A DNA stretch of 10,934 nt from Candidatus Woesearchaeota archaeon (GTDB lineage Archaea; Nanobdellota; Nanobdellia; Woesearchaeales; JAGVYO01): positions 1 to 10,934 of the forward strand of contig JAGVYO010000008.1 of the NCBI GenBank assembly GCA_018303225.1. Direction: 5' to 3'. Position numbers and translations under genes: made by a program. Every line of letters starts with the position of its first letter. The stretch's first letter is position 1. The notes under the pieces were generated by a model. The model was not told the origin of the DNA and did not search any database. It saw nothing but the letters and a program-made list of their open reading frames with translations. Shown piece after piece: positions 1 through 6,688 of this stretch.

Positions 1-684
1 CTGGACCCGAAAAAGACCGTCTTCTATTTCCAGTCCGAGAATAAGGAAGTCGTCCATCTGACCTATGAATTCTCCAAAAAAATCACCCTCAACGAGTTCC
101 GCGCCATCTACGGCACGGCAGACCCGGGCAGGATCCTTTCCGCGCTGACGCAGGCCGCCGACATACTTTTCCCGCAGCTGAAGGAGCCCATGCCGGGCAT
201 CATCCCGGTCGGCATCGACCAGGATCCCCATATCCGCCTGACGCGGGATATTGTGAGGAGGTCCAAAGAGAAGAGGTTCTTCCTTCCCTCTTCCATCTAC
301 CATAAGTTCATGCCCTCCCTGGACGGCTCGATGAAGATGTCAAAATCCAACCCGGAATCCTATATCGAGCTTCCCGAGGAGCTTGAAAGCGTGAAGCGGA
401 AAATCCTGCGGGCCCTGAGCGGCGGCAGAGACACCTTGGAAGAGCATAGGCGCTTGGGCGCCATGGTGGAGAAAGACATGGTCTTTGAGCTCCTGAAGCA
501 GCACCTGATCGAGGATGATAAGGAACTGGAAAATATCTACAACGACTACAAGTCCGGAAAGATGACCAGCGGCGAATTAAAGCAGTTGGCCATCGAAAAG
601 ATGGCTGTTTTCATGGATGATTTCACCAAAAAGCTGGAGAAAGCCAGGAAAAATGTCTCCAAACTGAATTTCATTGAATTCTAG
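1..684 (+). CDS. trpS: Tryptophanyl-tRNA synthetase, C-terminal part (5' end outside window)
   Basis: Class I aminoacyl-tRNA synthetase that charges tRNA-Trp with tryptophan in the cytoplasm. The frame is open from the first base, and 227 residues are present before TAG. Visible landmarks are the GIDQDPHIRLTRDI segment (fragment residues 71-84), characteristic of archaeal and eukaryotic TrpRS (human: AIDQDPYFRMTRD), and the KMSKS signature at bases 334-348 (residues 112-116). Next come SGGRDTLEEHRRLG and the DYKSGKMTSGELK region, both matching the C-terminal anticodon-binding part of this subfamily. The HIGH motif and the rest of the Rossmann fold lie upstream of the window, so the fragment is roughly the last half to 60% of the protein. 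The RLTRD/SGGRDT pattern distinguishes it from TyrRS. A terminator-like hairpin follows about 70 nt after the stop, so it appears to end its transcription unit. Confidence 0.95.
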   Translation: MDPKKTVFYFQSENKEVVHLTYEFSKKITLNEFRAIYGTADPGRILSALTQAADILFPQLKEPMPGIIPVGIDQDPHIRLTRDIVRRSKEKRFFLPSSIYHKFMPSLDGSMKMSKSNPESYIELPEELESVKRKILRALSGGRDTLEEHRRLGAMVEKDMVFELLKQHLIEDDKELENIYNDYKSGKMTSGELKQLAIEKMAVFMDDFTKKLEKARKNVSKLNFIEF

Positions 685-756
685 GTGGGCGGTATTTAAC
701 ACGCCAATTAATCAGCCATTAACTAAAAATCATTTTCTCTGCGGTTAGGCTCATCC

Positions 757-781
757 CAAAAATTTCGTGCCAAAATTTTTG
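757..781 (+). terminator. AT-rich hairpin after trpS, possible terminator
   Basis: A perfect 9-bp inverted repeat, CAAAAATTT (757-765) and AAATTTTTG (773-781), is separated by a 7-nt loop and followed by ctgattttcc. The right arm carries a T5 run and more T-rich sequence lies just downstream. Archaeal termination mainly depends on T-tracts in the coding strand, so the T5 plus T4 runs at 776-789 are the likely signal. The hairpin may only help. Confidence 0.5.
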
Positions 782-852
782 CTGATTTTCCCTGCCGCCG
801 CAAAAATAAGGAAATTCCAAATTGTTCATTGGCTTTCTTTTTTCCTATCCCG

Positions 853-865
853 AAACATTTAAATA
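853..865 (+). promoter_or_regulatory. BRE/TATA promoter of the small membrane protein gene
   Basis: The sequence cgaaacatttaaata combines a purine-rich BRE (cgaaa) with the TATA box tttaaata (858-865). The box centre lies about 27 nt before the ATG at 888, the spacing expected when transcription starts at the start codon (leaderless mRNA). The same cgaaa-NN-ttta pattern recurs at 3847-3861 and 7317-7331. Confidence 0.65.
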
Positions 866-887
866 CCATCAGACACAAAAAGCCACT

Positions 888-1094
888 ATGAAAAAGAGGC
901 CTGTGGTCGTTTCAAAGATAGCTCCCTTGTCCGGCGGCTTCATGCTGACCAGCATCGTCGGCTTCATCATCTCGGCCGTCTACCTGTATCCGCGTTCTGC
1001 CACGTGGGGATTCGCGTTTGTGCTGCTCTTTATCCTGATGTTCGTTGCCTCGTTGATCTCGATGACTTATTCGCCCGTGGCGCCAAAATATTAA
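888..1094 (+). CDS. Small two-helix membrane protein, unknown function
   Basis: This 68-residue protein begins MKKRPVVVSKIAPLSGG and has two hydrophobic segments. One runs roughly over residues 17-34 (FMLTSIVGFIISAVYLY); the other, roughly 40-58, contains WGFAFVLLFILMFVASLI. A short charged N-terminus and a polar YSPVAPKY tail complete it, so it is probably an inner membrane hairpin with both ends on the same side. The frame stays open upstream to 822, but ATG 888 is preferred. The TATA box at 858-865 sits 27 nt before it, the positive MKKRP start suits a membrane protein, and the upstream extension would overlap the promoter. No catalytic motif is visible and I do not recognise the family. 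It is a single-gene unit convergent with the HerA-like gene. Confidence 0.7.
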   Translation: MKKRPVVVSKIAPLSGGFMLTSIVGFIISAVYLYPRSATWGFAFVLLFILMFVASLISMTYSPVAPKY

Positions 1095-1125
1095 AATACA
1101 TTATCCCTTTCTCAGGCCGTGATCG

Positions 1126-1143
1126 TCTTTTTCCTCTTCTTTT
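1126..1143 (+). terminator. Pyrimidine/T-rich tract after the small membrane gene
   Basis: T5, TCTTC and T4 stretches lie in the 68-nt gap between the convergent genes. They fit an archaeal oligo-T terminator for the + strand gene. No hairpin is apparent, and no T-tract serves the opposing gene within the gap. Confidence 0.4.
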
Positions 1144-1162
1144 ACAGCCGTACCTTCGAACC

Positions 1163-3781
1163 CTAGAAATCGAACAGCTTCTTCTTCTCGTGGATCGCGA
1201 CCGGCGCTTCGCCGCCATGCCACGTGAACCGCGGCCTCACCTGCATCGGATAGATGCGTTCGTTGGTGTCGTCAAATACCAGCGCAGAGCCTGTTGTCCG
1301 CGGCAGATTATTCAATTGTACATCCAACCCTTCCCGCATGTAGCTCTGCATCAGCATCCCCAATGCATCCGTGTCCACCTTGGCCGTGATCCGGTGCGAT
1401 ATCACGATGTCCGACTGCGTCATCACGTCCGTATGGATCTTTCCGGGCTGCTGCGATGCCAATATCAACGAAATGCCCGGCTGCCGGCCTTCCCGTAAAA
1501 TAGTGATCAGCGCATCCGTAGCGGCCGTCTTCTCATCCCGGGGAAGGAATTCGTGGGCCTCGTCCACGATGAGCCATACCAGCGGATTCTCCTGTTTTCC
1601 GGTCTGCTCCTGCTCGCTCATGAAATGCGTCTCGATCTTGATGGCCTTGTGCTCCTCGGCCTTCCGTGCAATCATGCGCTGGATGAACAGTTTCTGCGAA
1701 ATCAGCCCGATCACCAGCGCCCGCAATCCTTCCGCGCCCGGCGTCACGGCATAGCAGCTCACGTCCACCACTGTGACTTGTCCGCTTTTTACGATATCCT
1801 CGATGCGCGTGCCGTTCTCGCTGAAGATTCCCCAGTTCTTGGCCATGATAAAGCGGTTGATGACGCCGAACTTTATGTCCTCGGACGTGTGCTCGATGCC
1901 TTTTACCGCTTCAATGACATCATCCATGGTGAAGTTCGGCTCTTTCTGCTTCAGGTCTTCGACGACTTTCTCGATCACAACCCCCATGGAGTCATTCAGA
2001 GAGATCCCGAAGGTCAATGCCCAATCATAGGGGCTTAAATCCGAAGGCTTGATGGAGAACGGGAAATCCGTGGGAATGCCCTCCTCCTTGTACCGGTGGT
2101 AATAACCGACCGGCGTATAGAGCACCACATTCAGTGGCTTTCCCTCCAGCTTCCATTCTTTCAGGATATCCGCGTCCTTGTCGTTCGGGTATTTCATGGT
2201 CCAGTAGATGCCCATGGTATCGAGCATCACCACCGCCATGTTCTGGAAGATGTCCTGCGGGAGGTCCGCCATCCCTTCGGCGATGACGCCCATGGTGTAG
2301 CTATTATGTACAATGATATCCCCTGCTACAAAATTATGGTGCTCAGGTACGGATATATCATATACCGTGAAATTCCCTTCTTCCATCTCCATGGCCACAA
2401 TCTCGTCCCAAAAGATGTCTGACGTAGCCAGTTTCTGAAGAAGTTCGTTTTCATCCGCCCGGGCGATCTGCAGCAGTTTTTGGCGGGACGGGCTATACCT
2501 TGTTGCCTCACGCATGCTTTTGGGAGGGCTGTAGTGCAGTCTTCTTCCAATCTCCGCCCAACTGTCCGGATGGTAGAGCTCCCATAACTCTTTAGGAATC
2601 GTGTCTAAATTTGGATTTCTTATGATCTGGGGAACCTGCTGCATGGCATCGGCTGCTTTTTTTTCCTTGACGCCAAAGAAACCTATCTGGTCTAAAAACG
2701 TATGTACAAATTCGCCGCGGATAGTTATTTCATAGGCATCTCTCCTTTTTGTAGGCTTTTTGCGAAGAACCGATACGATCCCAAACTTCAGCAGTAGATG
2801 TTGTACCTGCCTGGCCAGCATAAACGAACTGGAGCCGTAAGCCACTTTCCAATAGGCCTGGCCTTCTTTGTAAATAGTGCCGTCGCACGAAAAAAGTCGG
2901 TTCAGCAACAACGCGGTTTTATTTCGCGGAAGCGTAAAGGCCATCTCCGGCAGCGTGCGTTCGTAGGACAACTTGCCGTACATGCCAATATCTTCCAGCC
3001 ACTTCCGGAGCGAGGAGCGGGTATCGGATATCTCGGGCTTCCCTATGAACCTCCCATATCCATCCCGCTCAGCTTGCCGCAGAACAACTCTTTTTTTCCC
3101 TTCTATGACTCGCCAGCATCCTTCTTTCTCATGCACTTTTACCTGCAGCACCTTGTCGAAGCCATGTACAGCGCTCTTGAAATCCTCTAAAATAACGGGA
3201 TCCGCATTGCTAAAAAGCACGAAATGGTTGCCGAGATGGCCTTCTGTCGTCAAATAAGCCAGCAGCTTTAAGCGGCATTCCGGCAAATCCGATCTTCCAA
3301 ACGCCTCTAATTTGCGGGGGGTGGCTATCCTTGATCCCATATGCAGTTGTTCGGCAGGCATCCATCCTTTGACTGTGAGGAGCGGGTGCTCCGGCGTAAG
3401 GCGTATTTCCTTGCCGCTGCGCAGCCCTATCCTCACCAATCGTTGCACCTCTCTCTTATAAAAATGCGATTTGATGGCCGGTTGGATTCTGAAATCCGCA
3501 TTAAGTGAAAAAATGCCCCGATTGTTCTTTTCTGCATCTTTTATGGGCATCTGGGATCCGTCTTCCAATGTAATCAACGTATCTCCATGAAGGCATTTTC
3601 CGCCGCCTCTCTTCCCACACACGAACACCACGTGCGACCGGATCACGTCCATGAAGATTTCATTGGACAACGAAGTCGTCTGGCCCATCTTTACATAGTG
3701 CCTTCCCAGAAAAACAGAGCCCTCTTTGCCGAATTTCTCTTTGTCCTTGGCGCTTCGGCCGATGATGATGTCATAAGCCAT
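1163..3781 (-). CDS. HerA/DUF87-type P-loop ATPase interrupted by an intein
   Basis: The precursor is 872 aa. Removing the 431-aa intein leaves a 441-aa ATPase of the HerA/FtsK superfamily (DUF87-like), which form hexameric DNA translocases. In mature numbering, Walker A is GKRGGGKS (56-63) and is split by the intein between K62 and S63. Walker B is VWLIVDEAHEF (303-313, D309/E310), followed by ILREGRQPG, a likely arginine-finger region, and the sensor-like LASQQPGKI. Only about 55 residues precede Walker A, so a canonical HerA HAS-barrel is absent or very reduced, and no nurA lies nearby. It is therefore HerA-like rather than proven HerA. ATG 3781 is chosen because a TATA box is centred 27 nt upstream. 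A TTG eight codons earlier (3805) would overlap that box. GGGAG just before the ATG could act as a ribosome site if a leader exists. Confidence 0.85.
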   Translation of the reverse strand: MAYDIIIGRSAKDKEKFGKEGSVFLGRHYVKMGQTTSLSNEIFMDVIRSHVVFVCGKRGGGKCLHGDTLITLEDGSQMPIKDAEKNNRGIFSLNADFRIQPAIKSHFYKREVQRLVRIGLRSGKEIRLTPEHPLLTVKGWMPAEQLHMGSRIATPRKLEAFGRSDLPECRLKLLAYLTTEGHLGNHFVLFSNADPVILEDFKSAVHGFDKVLQVKVHEKEGCWRVIEGKKRVVLRQAERDGYGRFIGKPEISDTRSSLRKWLEDIGMYGKLSYERTLPEMAFTLPRNKTALLLNRLFSCDGTIYKEGQAYWKVAYGSSSFMLARQVQHLLLKFGIVSVLRKKPTKRRDAYEITIRGEFVHTFLDQIGFFGVKEKKAADAMQQVPQIIRNPNLDTIPKELWELYHPDSWAEIGRRLHYSPPKSMREATRYSPSRQKLLQIARADENELLQKLATSDIFWDEIVAMEMEEGNFTVYDISVPEHHNFVAGDIIVHNSYTMGVIAEGMADLPQDIFQNMAVVMLDTMGIYWTMKYPNDKDADILKEWKLEGKPLNVVLYTPVGYYHRYKEEGIPTDFPFSIKPSDLSPYDWALTFGISLNDSMGVVIEKVVEDLKQKEPNFTMDDVIEAVKGIEHTSEDIKFGVINRFIMAKNWGIFSENGTRIEDIVKSGQVTVVDVSCYAVTPGAEGLRALVIGLISQKLFIQRMIARKAEEHKAIKIETHFMSEQEQTGKQENPLVWLIVDEAHEFLPRDEKTAATDALITILREGRQPGISLILASQQPGKIHTDVMTQSDIVISHRITAKVDTDALGMLMQSYMREGLDVQLNNLPRTTGSALVFDDTNERIYPMQVRPRFTWHGGEAPVAIHEKKKLFDF
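2303..3595 (-). other. Intein (431 aa) with LAGLIDADG-type endonuclease inside Walker A
   Basis: This is a self-splicing protein element encoded in frame within the ATPase gene. Intein numbering: Cys1 starts block A (CLHGDTLITLEDG); block B is LTPEHPLL (T67, H70). Endonuclease motifs are LLAYLTTEGHLG (111-122, acidic E118) and LLNRLFSCDGTI (230-241, acidic D238). Block F is VYDISVPEHHNFVAGD (411-426) and block G is IIVHN (427-431), followed by Ser+1 of the host. All residues needed for standard splicing are present: Cys1, block B Thr and His, penultimate His430, Asn431 and Ser+1. The intein is therefore probably active, and excision would rebuild GKRGGGKS. The endonuclease has both acidic residues. 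GC is lower than in the extein (about 45% against 57% in two 60-base lines counted by hand), consistent with acquisition by homing. Confidence 0.95.
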
Positions 3782-3803
3782 GCTTCCCTCTCCCTTTGGA
3801 ACC

Positions 3804-3811
3804 AATATAAA
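3804..3811 (-). promoter_or_regulatory. TATA box of the HerA-like gene (minus strand)
   Basis: On the minus strand the box reads TTTATATT, preceded by purine-rich acaaacg. Its centre is about 27 nt upstream of ATG 3781, matching a leaderless start. It is divergent from the promoter at 3847-3861, with about 40 nt between the boxes. Confidence 0.55.
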
Positions 3812-3846
3812 CGTTTGTAGGAACTAGTAGGTGGTAAAGCAATAGT

Positions 3847-3861
3847 CGAAAGGTTTATTTA
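3847..3861 (+). promoter_or_regulatory. BRE/TATA promoter upstream of the thioredoxin-fold gene
   Basis: The sequence cgaaaggtttattta matches the BRE-TATA pattern of the other promoters in the window. Transcription should start near 3880-3884, leaving about 160 nt before ATG 4043. This gene or transcript therefore has a long leader, unlike its leaderless neighbours. Confidence 0.5.
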
Positions 3862-3898
3862 GGGCAACTTTAATCTCTACTCAAAAAGAGGTGGTAGC

Positions 3899-3976
3899 GT
3901 GAAAGAGACCTATCATGACTACACATCGCAACCCCCACTTCTTTTCAGGAAAGCGTTCTGCGGCATCCAGCATTAG
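3899..3976 (+). CDS. Possible 25-aa leader peptide
   Basis: A GTG start at 3899 is placed 5 nt after a strong Shine-Dalgarno match, GAGGTGG (3888-3894), and about 19 nt after the predicted transcription start. The peptide begins MKETYHDYTSQPP and ends FCGIQH before TAG (3974-3976). It is in the same frame as the gene starting at 4043, and a second in-frame TAG lies at 4031-4033. The peptide shows no recognisable domain. It might be a leader peptide, a remnant of a longer N-terminus, or chance, with the region instead being an untranslated leader or small RNA. The ribosome-site match and the promoter spacing are the only support. Confidence 0.25.
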   Translation: MKETYHDYTSQPPLLFRKAFCGIQH

Positions 3977-4042
3977 CCGTACGGTGATTGTTCTGGAGAA
4001 AAGCGAAGAACCCAAGTGACAGCAATAATGTAGCGAACCCCC

Positions 4043-4720
4043 ATGGATTCCGAAGAAAGAGCACGGTTGGAGAAGGAATTGCGGCTGCTGGACGAGAGTC
4101 TGGAAGCCGATATCATCTCGCGGGATGAATACGAACAGCAGAAGCAGCGCATCGAGCGGCAGCTGAGCGAAGATACCTCTTCCAAAGAGCTTGCCGACAT
4201 CCCGGACGAGCCTTCCAAGCCGAAAAAAGAAAAGAAGCGGCCGAGGAAGGCCGCAAAAAAGCAGCCAAAGGAAGAGCCGGAAAAAAAGGCCGTTGAAGAG
4301 AAAGAAGAGGCCGTCCCAGAAGCACCGGCCGAAGAGCCGGAAGAAACACTTGCCGAAGAGAAAGAGTCTGCCGGCAGCGAAGTGGGCCTGGTAGATGAGG
4401 GCGGCGAAATGCATCCGCTGGAAGTCTACGAAGAAAAGAACGAAGCGAAAAAGCCGTCTTCCGAAGCGGAAGAGGCAGACATGCCCGAAGCAGGGAAAGA
4501 GCCGGAAGACAAAGGCGAAGAAACCGGTGAAGAAGAGCCCGAAGAGGAGATCCGCGAAGACGACCTGAGGGAACTCCACGGGAAATCAAGAAAGAATATC
4601 GGAAAATCAAAAGGAAAGGGATGGAAAGCCCTCCTGACCCAAGGGATGGAAAGCCCTCCTGACCCTCATCGGCATCGTCCTTCTTATCCTCATTTTCTAC
4701 CAGTGGATGTTCAAAGGTGA
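4043..4720 (+). CDS. N-terminal part: SHOCT-like motif plus acidic/Lys-rich linker
   Basis: As read, this is a 225-aa protein. Residues 1-42 (MDSEERARLEKELRLLDESL, then ADIISRDEYEQQKQRIERQL) resemble SHOCT-type motifs, in which a helix is followed by I-[ST]-x-[ED]-E-[FY] and a second helix. Residues 45-190 are low-complexity Glu/Lys/Ala/Pro and probably disordered. From the second repeat copy onward (about residue 200) the sequence switches to a His/Pro-rich tail, SPPDPHRHRPSYPHFLP, which is the out-of-frame reading of the transmembrane segment and is not native. ATG 4043 has no convincing ribosome site; the nearest strong one is at 3888 (see the small upstream ORF). The promoter at 3847-3861 is the likely origin of the transcript. 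Confidence 0.7.
   Translation: MDSEERARLEKELRLLDESLEADIISRDEYEQQKQRIERQLSEDTSSKELADIPDEPSKPKKEKKRPRKAAKKQPKEEPEKKAVEEKEEAVPEAPAEEPEETLAEEKESAGSEVGLVDEGGEMHPLEVYEEKNEAKKPSSEAEEADMPEAGKEPEDKGEETGEEEPEEEIREDDLRELHGKSRKNIGKSKGKGWKALLTQGMESPPDPHRHRPSYPHFLPVDVQR
4616..4665 (+). repeat. Exact 25-bp tandem duplication causing a frameshift
   Basis: Bases 4616-4640 and 4641-4665 are identical (each starts aagggatgg and ends ctcctgaccc). The flanking bases differ, so the unit is exactly 25 bp in two copies. Because 25 is not a multiple of 3, the second copy shifts the downstream frame. With one copy, GWKALLT continues directly into LIGIVLLILIFYQW and the thioredoxin region. Confidence 0.97.
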
Positions 4721-5429
4721 TGCGGTCGCCCCTTCTTTTGCATGCATGGCCGACACCGATTGTGCTAAAACAGGGTTCATCGGCACCTGCATCAGTCCCA
4801 ATACATCCGGGGCCGAGTGCCAATTCGAGACCGTCGTGCCTGTCAATCTGACCCTCATCGGGGATCCTTCGTGCACGGTCTGCGACAGCGCACGGATGGA
4901 GAACGTGCTTGCGCAGCTGTTTCCCGGCATACGGATCCAGCGGCTTTCCATTGACAGCGAAGAGGGTCGGCAGCTCGCCCAGAAGGCCGGTGTAGATGCA
5001 TTGCCTGCTTATCTGCTGGGAAAAGAGGCCGAACAGGCGCTGCGCTTTGGGGAATTTCAGCGGGCGCTGATCCCGACTGAAGAAGGCGATTATCTTGTTT
5101 CACCGTCCGCTTCCGGCGCCTCCTACTTCTTCAGGCGTGAGCAGGATAAGGGTCGCTTGGACCTGTACCTTACGGAACTGCATCCCGTGGAGAAAAACGT
5201 GTGGGAAGTTCTCGAGCTGCTGGGGAGCAGCATGCGGTATGAGTCCCGCATCGTGAGCGAAGAGGATAAAGAAAAACTAAAGGACGAGATGGCCATCACC
5301 AGCTATCCAACGTTTGTCGTGAACAACCAATTCAAGTTCTCCGGCCTTCAGTCCGCCGAATCCATAAAAGAAAAATTCTGCGCATTCAACCCTCTGGATG
5401 AATGCGCCACGGTGCTGTCCGTTTCTTAA
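4707..5429 (+). CDS. C-terminal part: tandem thioredoxin-fold domains
   Basis: The 240-aa frame opens at the end of the lost transmembrane helix; its real N-terminus is probably in the upstream frame. In this numbering, four cysteines (13, 19, 28, 38) form a small probable disulfide module. The first thioredoxin-fold domain carries CTVC (56-59) and a cis-Pro segment DALPAYLL (P100). A second, DsbA/glutaredoxin-like half starts LDLYLTELHPVEKNVW (151-166), where the usual Cys-Pro of the active site is His-Pro. It keeps SYPTFVVN (P201) and FKFSG, so it is probably redox-inactive. Two more cysteines (225, 233) end the protein. The intact protein would be a membrane-anchored, externally facing oxidoreductase or disulfide isomerase; this role is inferred. 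Without the anchor the fragment would stay in the cytoplasm. Its stop overlaps the dnaG stop. Confidence 0.8.
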   Translation: MFKGDAVAPSFACMADTDCAKTGFIGTCISPNTSGAECQFETVVPVNLTLIGDPSCTVCDSARMENVLAQLFPGIRIQRLSIDSEEGRQLAQKAGVDALPAYLLGKEAEQALRFGEFQRALIPTEEGDYLVSPSASGASYFFRREQDKGRLDLYLTELHPVEKNVWEVLELLGSSMRYESRIVSEEDKEKLKDEMAITSYPTFVVNNQFKFSGLQSAESIKEKFCAFNPLDECATVLSVS

Positions 5430-6676
5430 AGGCCGTTGACCGTAATCACGTTCACGCTGGTCTCGTTCGGCCGGATCTCGGAATCCATCGCGACAAGGTA
5501 TTTTACCTTGGCTTTTTCCGCGGCCCTGACCATGTCCCGGTCCGCATTCCCGTCGAAAACAATCGCATAGACGTCCTGGCCGAGATTTCCCAGCGTAGAC
5601 GGCAGTTCGCTGATGGGCACCCTTCCGAGGATGTTCAGGTGGTTGTCCAGCACCTGGGCAGCCCGCGTCCCGATCAGGCTCTCGATCATTTCCTTGAATA
5701 CTTTCCGCTCCTCGCCCTGCATCTCTACCTTTCGCGGCTGAAACCGCGGCGGCGGTTGCTGCTGCATGGGCGGCCGCTGCGGCCCCCGGAACGGGCGGAA
5801 CCCTTGCCGCTGCTTCAGGCCCACTTCATTGATGCGGTCGCTTTCCTTGCTCAGCTCGAGCTTGGCCTGCTCGCCGGAGATGCGGCTCCGCAGTGCCTTG
5901 TGGATCTCCTTCTTGGTGATCTCTTCCACTTCTTTTCCGGCCGGGGCTCTCGTTACAAAATCAACGTCCGCCACGCCGGTCAGTTCCTTGATGATGAGGT
6001 CTCCGCCCCTGTCGCCGTCCACGAACAGCGTGACCACTTTCTTCTGGCACAGCTCGATCATGGTTTCCGGAACAGAGGTCCCGTTCATCGCCACCGCGTT
6101 CTTGAAGCCGTGCTTCAGCAGGTTGACCACATCCGCGCGGCCTTCTACTACAATCACGTCATCCGATTCGTTGATGGCCGGTCCCGACGGCAGCCGGTCT
6201 TTCCCGTACTCCTGGATTTCCATGACGCGGACGCTGTGCGCCACCTCATCCGCCAATTCCTGGCTGTCCGGGGTGCTCTCGATCATGTTGCGCAGCAATA
6301 CCTTGGCCCGCTCGATCACGAAGCTTCGCTTGCTGACCCGCACGTCCTCGATGTTCTGGATCAGCAGTTTCGCGTTGCATGGTCCGATGCGCTGGATGAT
6401 CTCCAGAGCGGCTGCGATGATGGACGTCTCTGCCTTGTCCAGACTGGACGGGATCACAATAGTGCCTTTTGACTTTCCGGTTCGCGTGTCGATGTTCACC
6501 TCGATCCGGCCGATCCGGCCCGATCGCTGCAGCTCCCTTAGCTCCAGCTCTGCTCCCAGCAGGCCTTCGGTCTGGCCGAAGATGGCGCCGATGACATCCG
6601 GCTTGTCTACCACGCCGTCAATTTCAATGCTGGCATGGACGATGTACTTTGAAGATACAGGACTGATTTTTCCCAT
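5426..6676 (-). CDS. dnaG: Archaeal DnaG (primase-like Toprim protein)
   Basis: At 416 aa this is the usual length for archaeal DnaG, which associates with the RNA exosome and has primase-type activity in some species. The N-terminal region MGKISPVSSKYIVHASIEID is followed by a conserved archaeal segment with GQTEGLLG. The Toprim domain (about 172-250) shows VIVVEGRAD (E178) and TLFVDGDRGG (D220, D222), the metal-binding acidic set. A Pro/Gln/Arg-rich linker (about 291-316) separates it from a C-terminal domain with EMIESLIGTRAAQVLD and VKYLVAMDSEI. The start ATG is supported by a Shine-Dalgarno GGAGG 7 nt upstream, so unlike its neighbours this gene has a leader. Its TAA overlaps, on the opposite strand, the TAA of the thioredoxin-fold gene; the two genes are convergent with no gap. 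Confidence 0.97.
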   Translation of the reverse strand: MGKISPVSSKYIVHASIEIDGVVDKPDVIGAIFGQTEGLLGAELELRELQRSGRIGRIEVNIDTRTGKSKGTIVIPSSLDKAETSIIAAALEIIQRIGPCNAKLLIQNIEDVRVSKRSFVIERAKVLLRNMIESTPDSQELADEVAHSVRVMEIQEYGKDRLPSGPAINESDDVIVVEGRADVVNLLKHGFKNAVAMNGTSVPETMIELCQKKVVTLFVDGDRGGDLIIKELTGVADVDFVTRAPAGKEVEEITKKEIHKALRSRISGEQAKLELSKESDRINEVGLKQRQGFRPFRGPQRPPMQQQPPPRFQPRKVEMQGEERKVFKEMIESLIGTRAAQVLDNHLNILGRVPISELPSTLGNLGQDVYAIVFDGNADRDMVRAAEKAKVKYLVAMDSEIRPNETSVNVITVNGL

Positions 6677-6683
6677 TTTATTT

Positions 6684-6688
6684 CCTCC
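6684..6688 (-). promoter_or_regulatory. Shine-Dalgarno site of dnaG
   Basis: GGAGG on the minus strand lies 7 nt before ATG 6676 and settles the start codon. It implies a leadered mRNA, consistent with a promoter some 215 nt upstream. Confidence 0.85.

Larger units (their letters stand above)
4043..5429 (+). pseudogene. Frame-disrupted membrane-anchored thioredoxin-fold protein (composite gene)
   Basis: Two overlapping reading frames form one gene. Removing one copy of the 25-bp tandem duplication at 4616-4665 gives a single 453-aa frame (1362 nt including the stop). The rebuilt protein has a SHOCT-like N-terminal helical pair (about 1-42) and a Glu/Lys/Pro-rich cytoplasmic linker (about 45-190). 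A transmembrane helix follows around LLTLIGIVLLILIFYQW (197-213), then an external Cys-rich thioredoxin-fold region. As sequenced, the first frame leaves the helix after LLT and ends 21 codons later. This is a recent mutation, a phase-variable switch, or an assembly error. No slippery heptamer obviously suggests programmed frameshifting. Confidence 0.85.

Noticed and set aside
3881..4579. A 232-codon Phe/Leu-rich minus-strand frame resembling a membrane protein
   Set aside because: The hydrophobicity is the antisense reading of Glu/Lys codons in the low-complexity linker (ttc/ctt from gaa/aag).
4590..4720. Programmed ribosomal frameshift joining the two thioredoxin-gene frames
   Set aside because: No convincing slippery site, and the frame change is exactly explained by the 25-bp duplication.
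5402..6472. A 356-codon open frame antisense to dnaG
   Set aside because: It mirrors the GC-rich codon pattern of dnaG, shows no domain or ribosome site, and dnaG on the other strand is certain.
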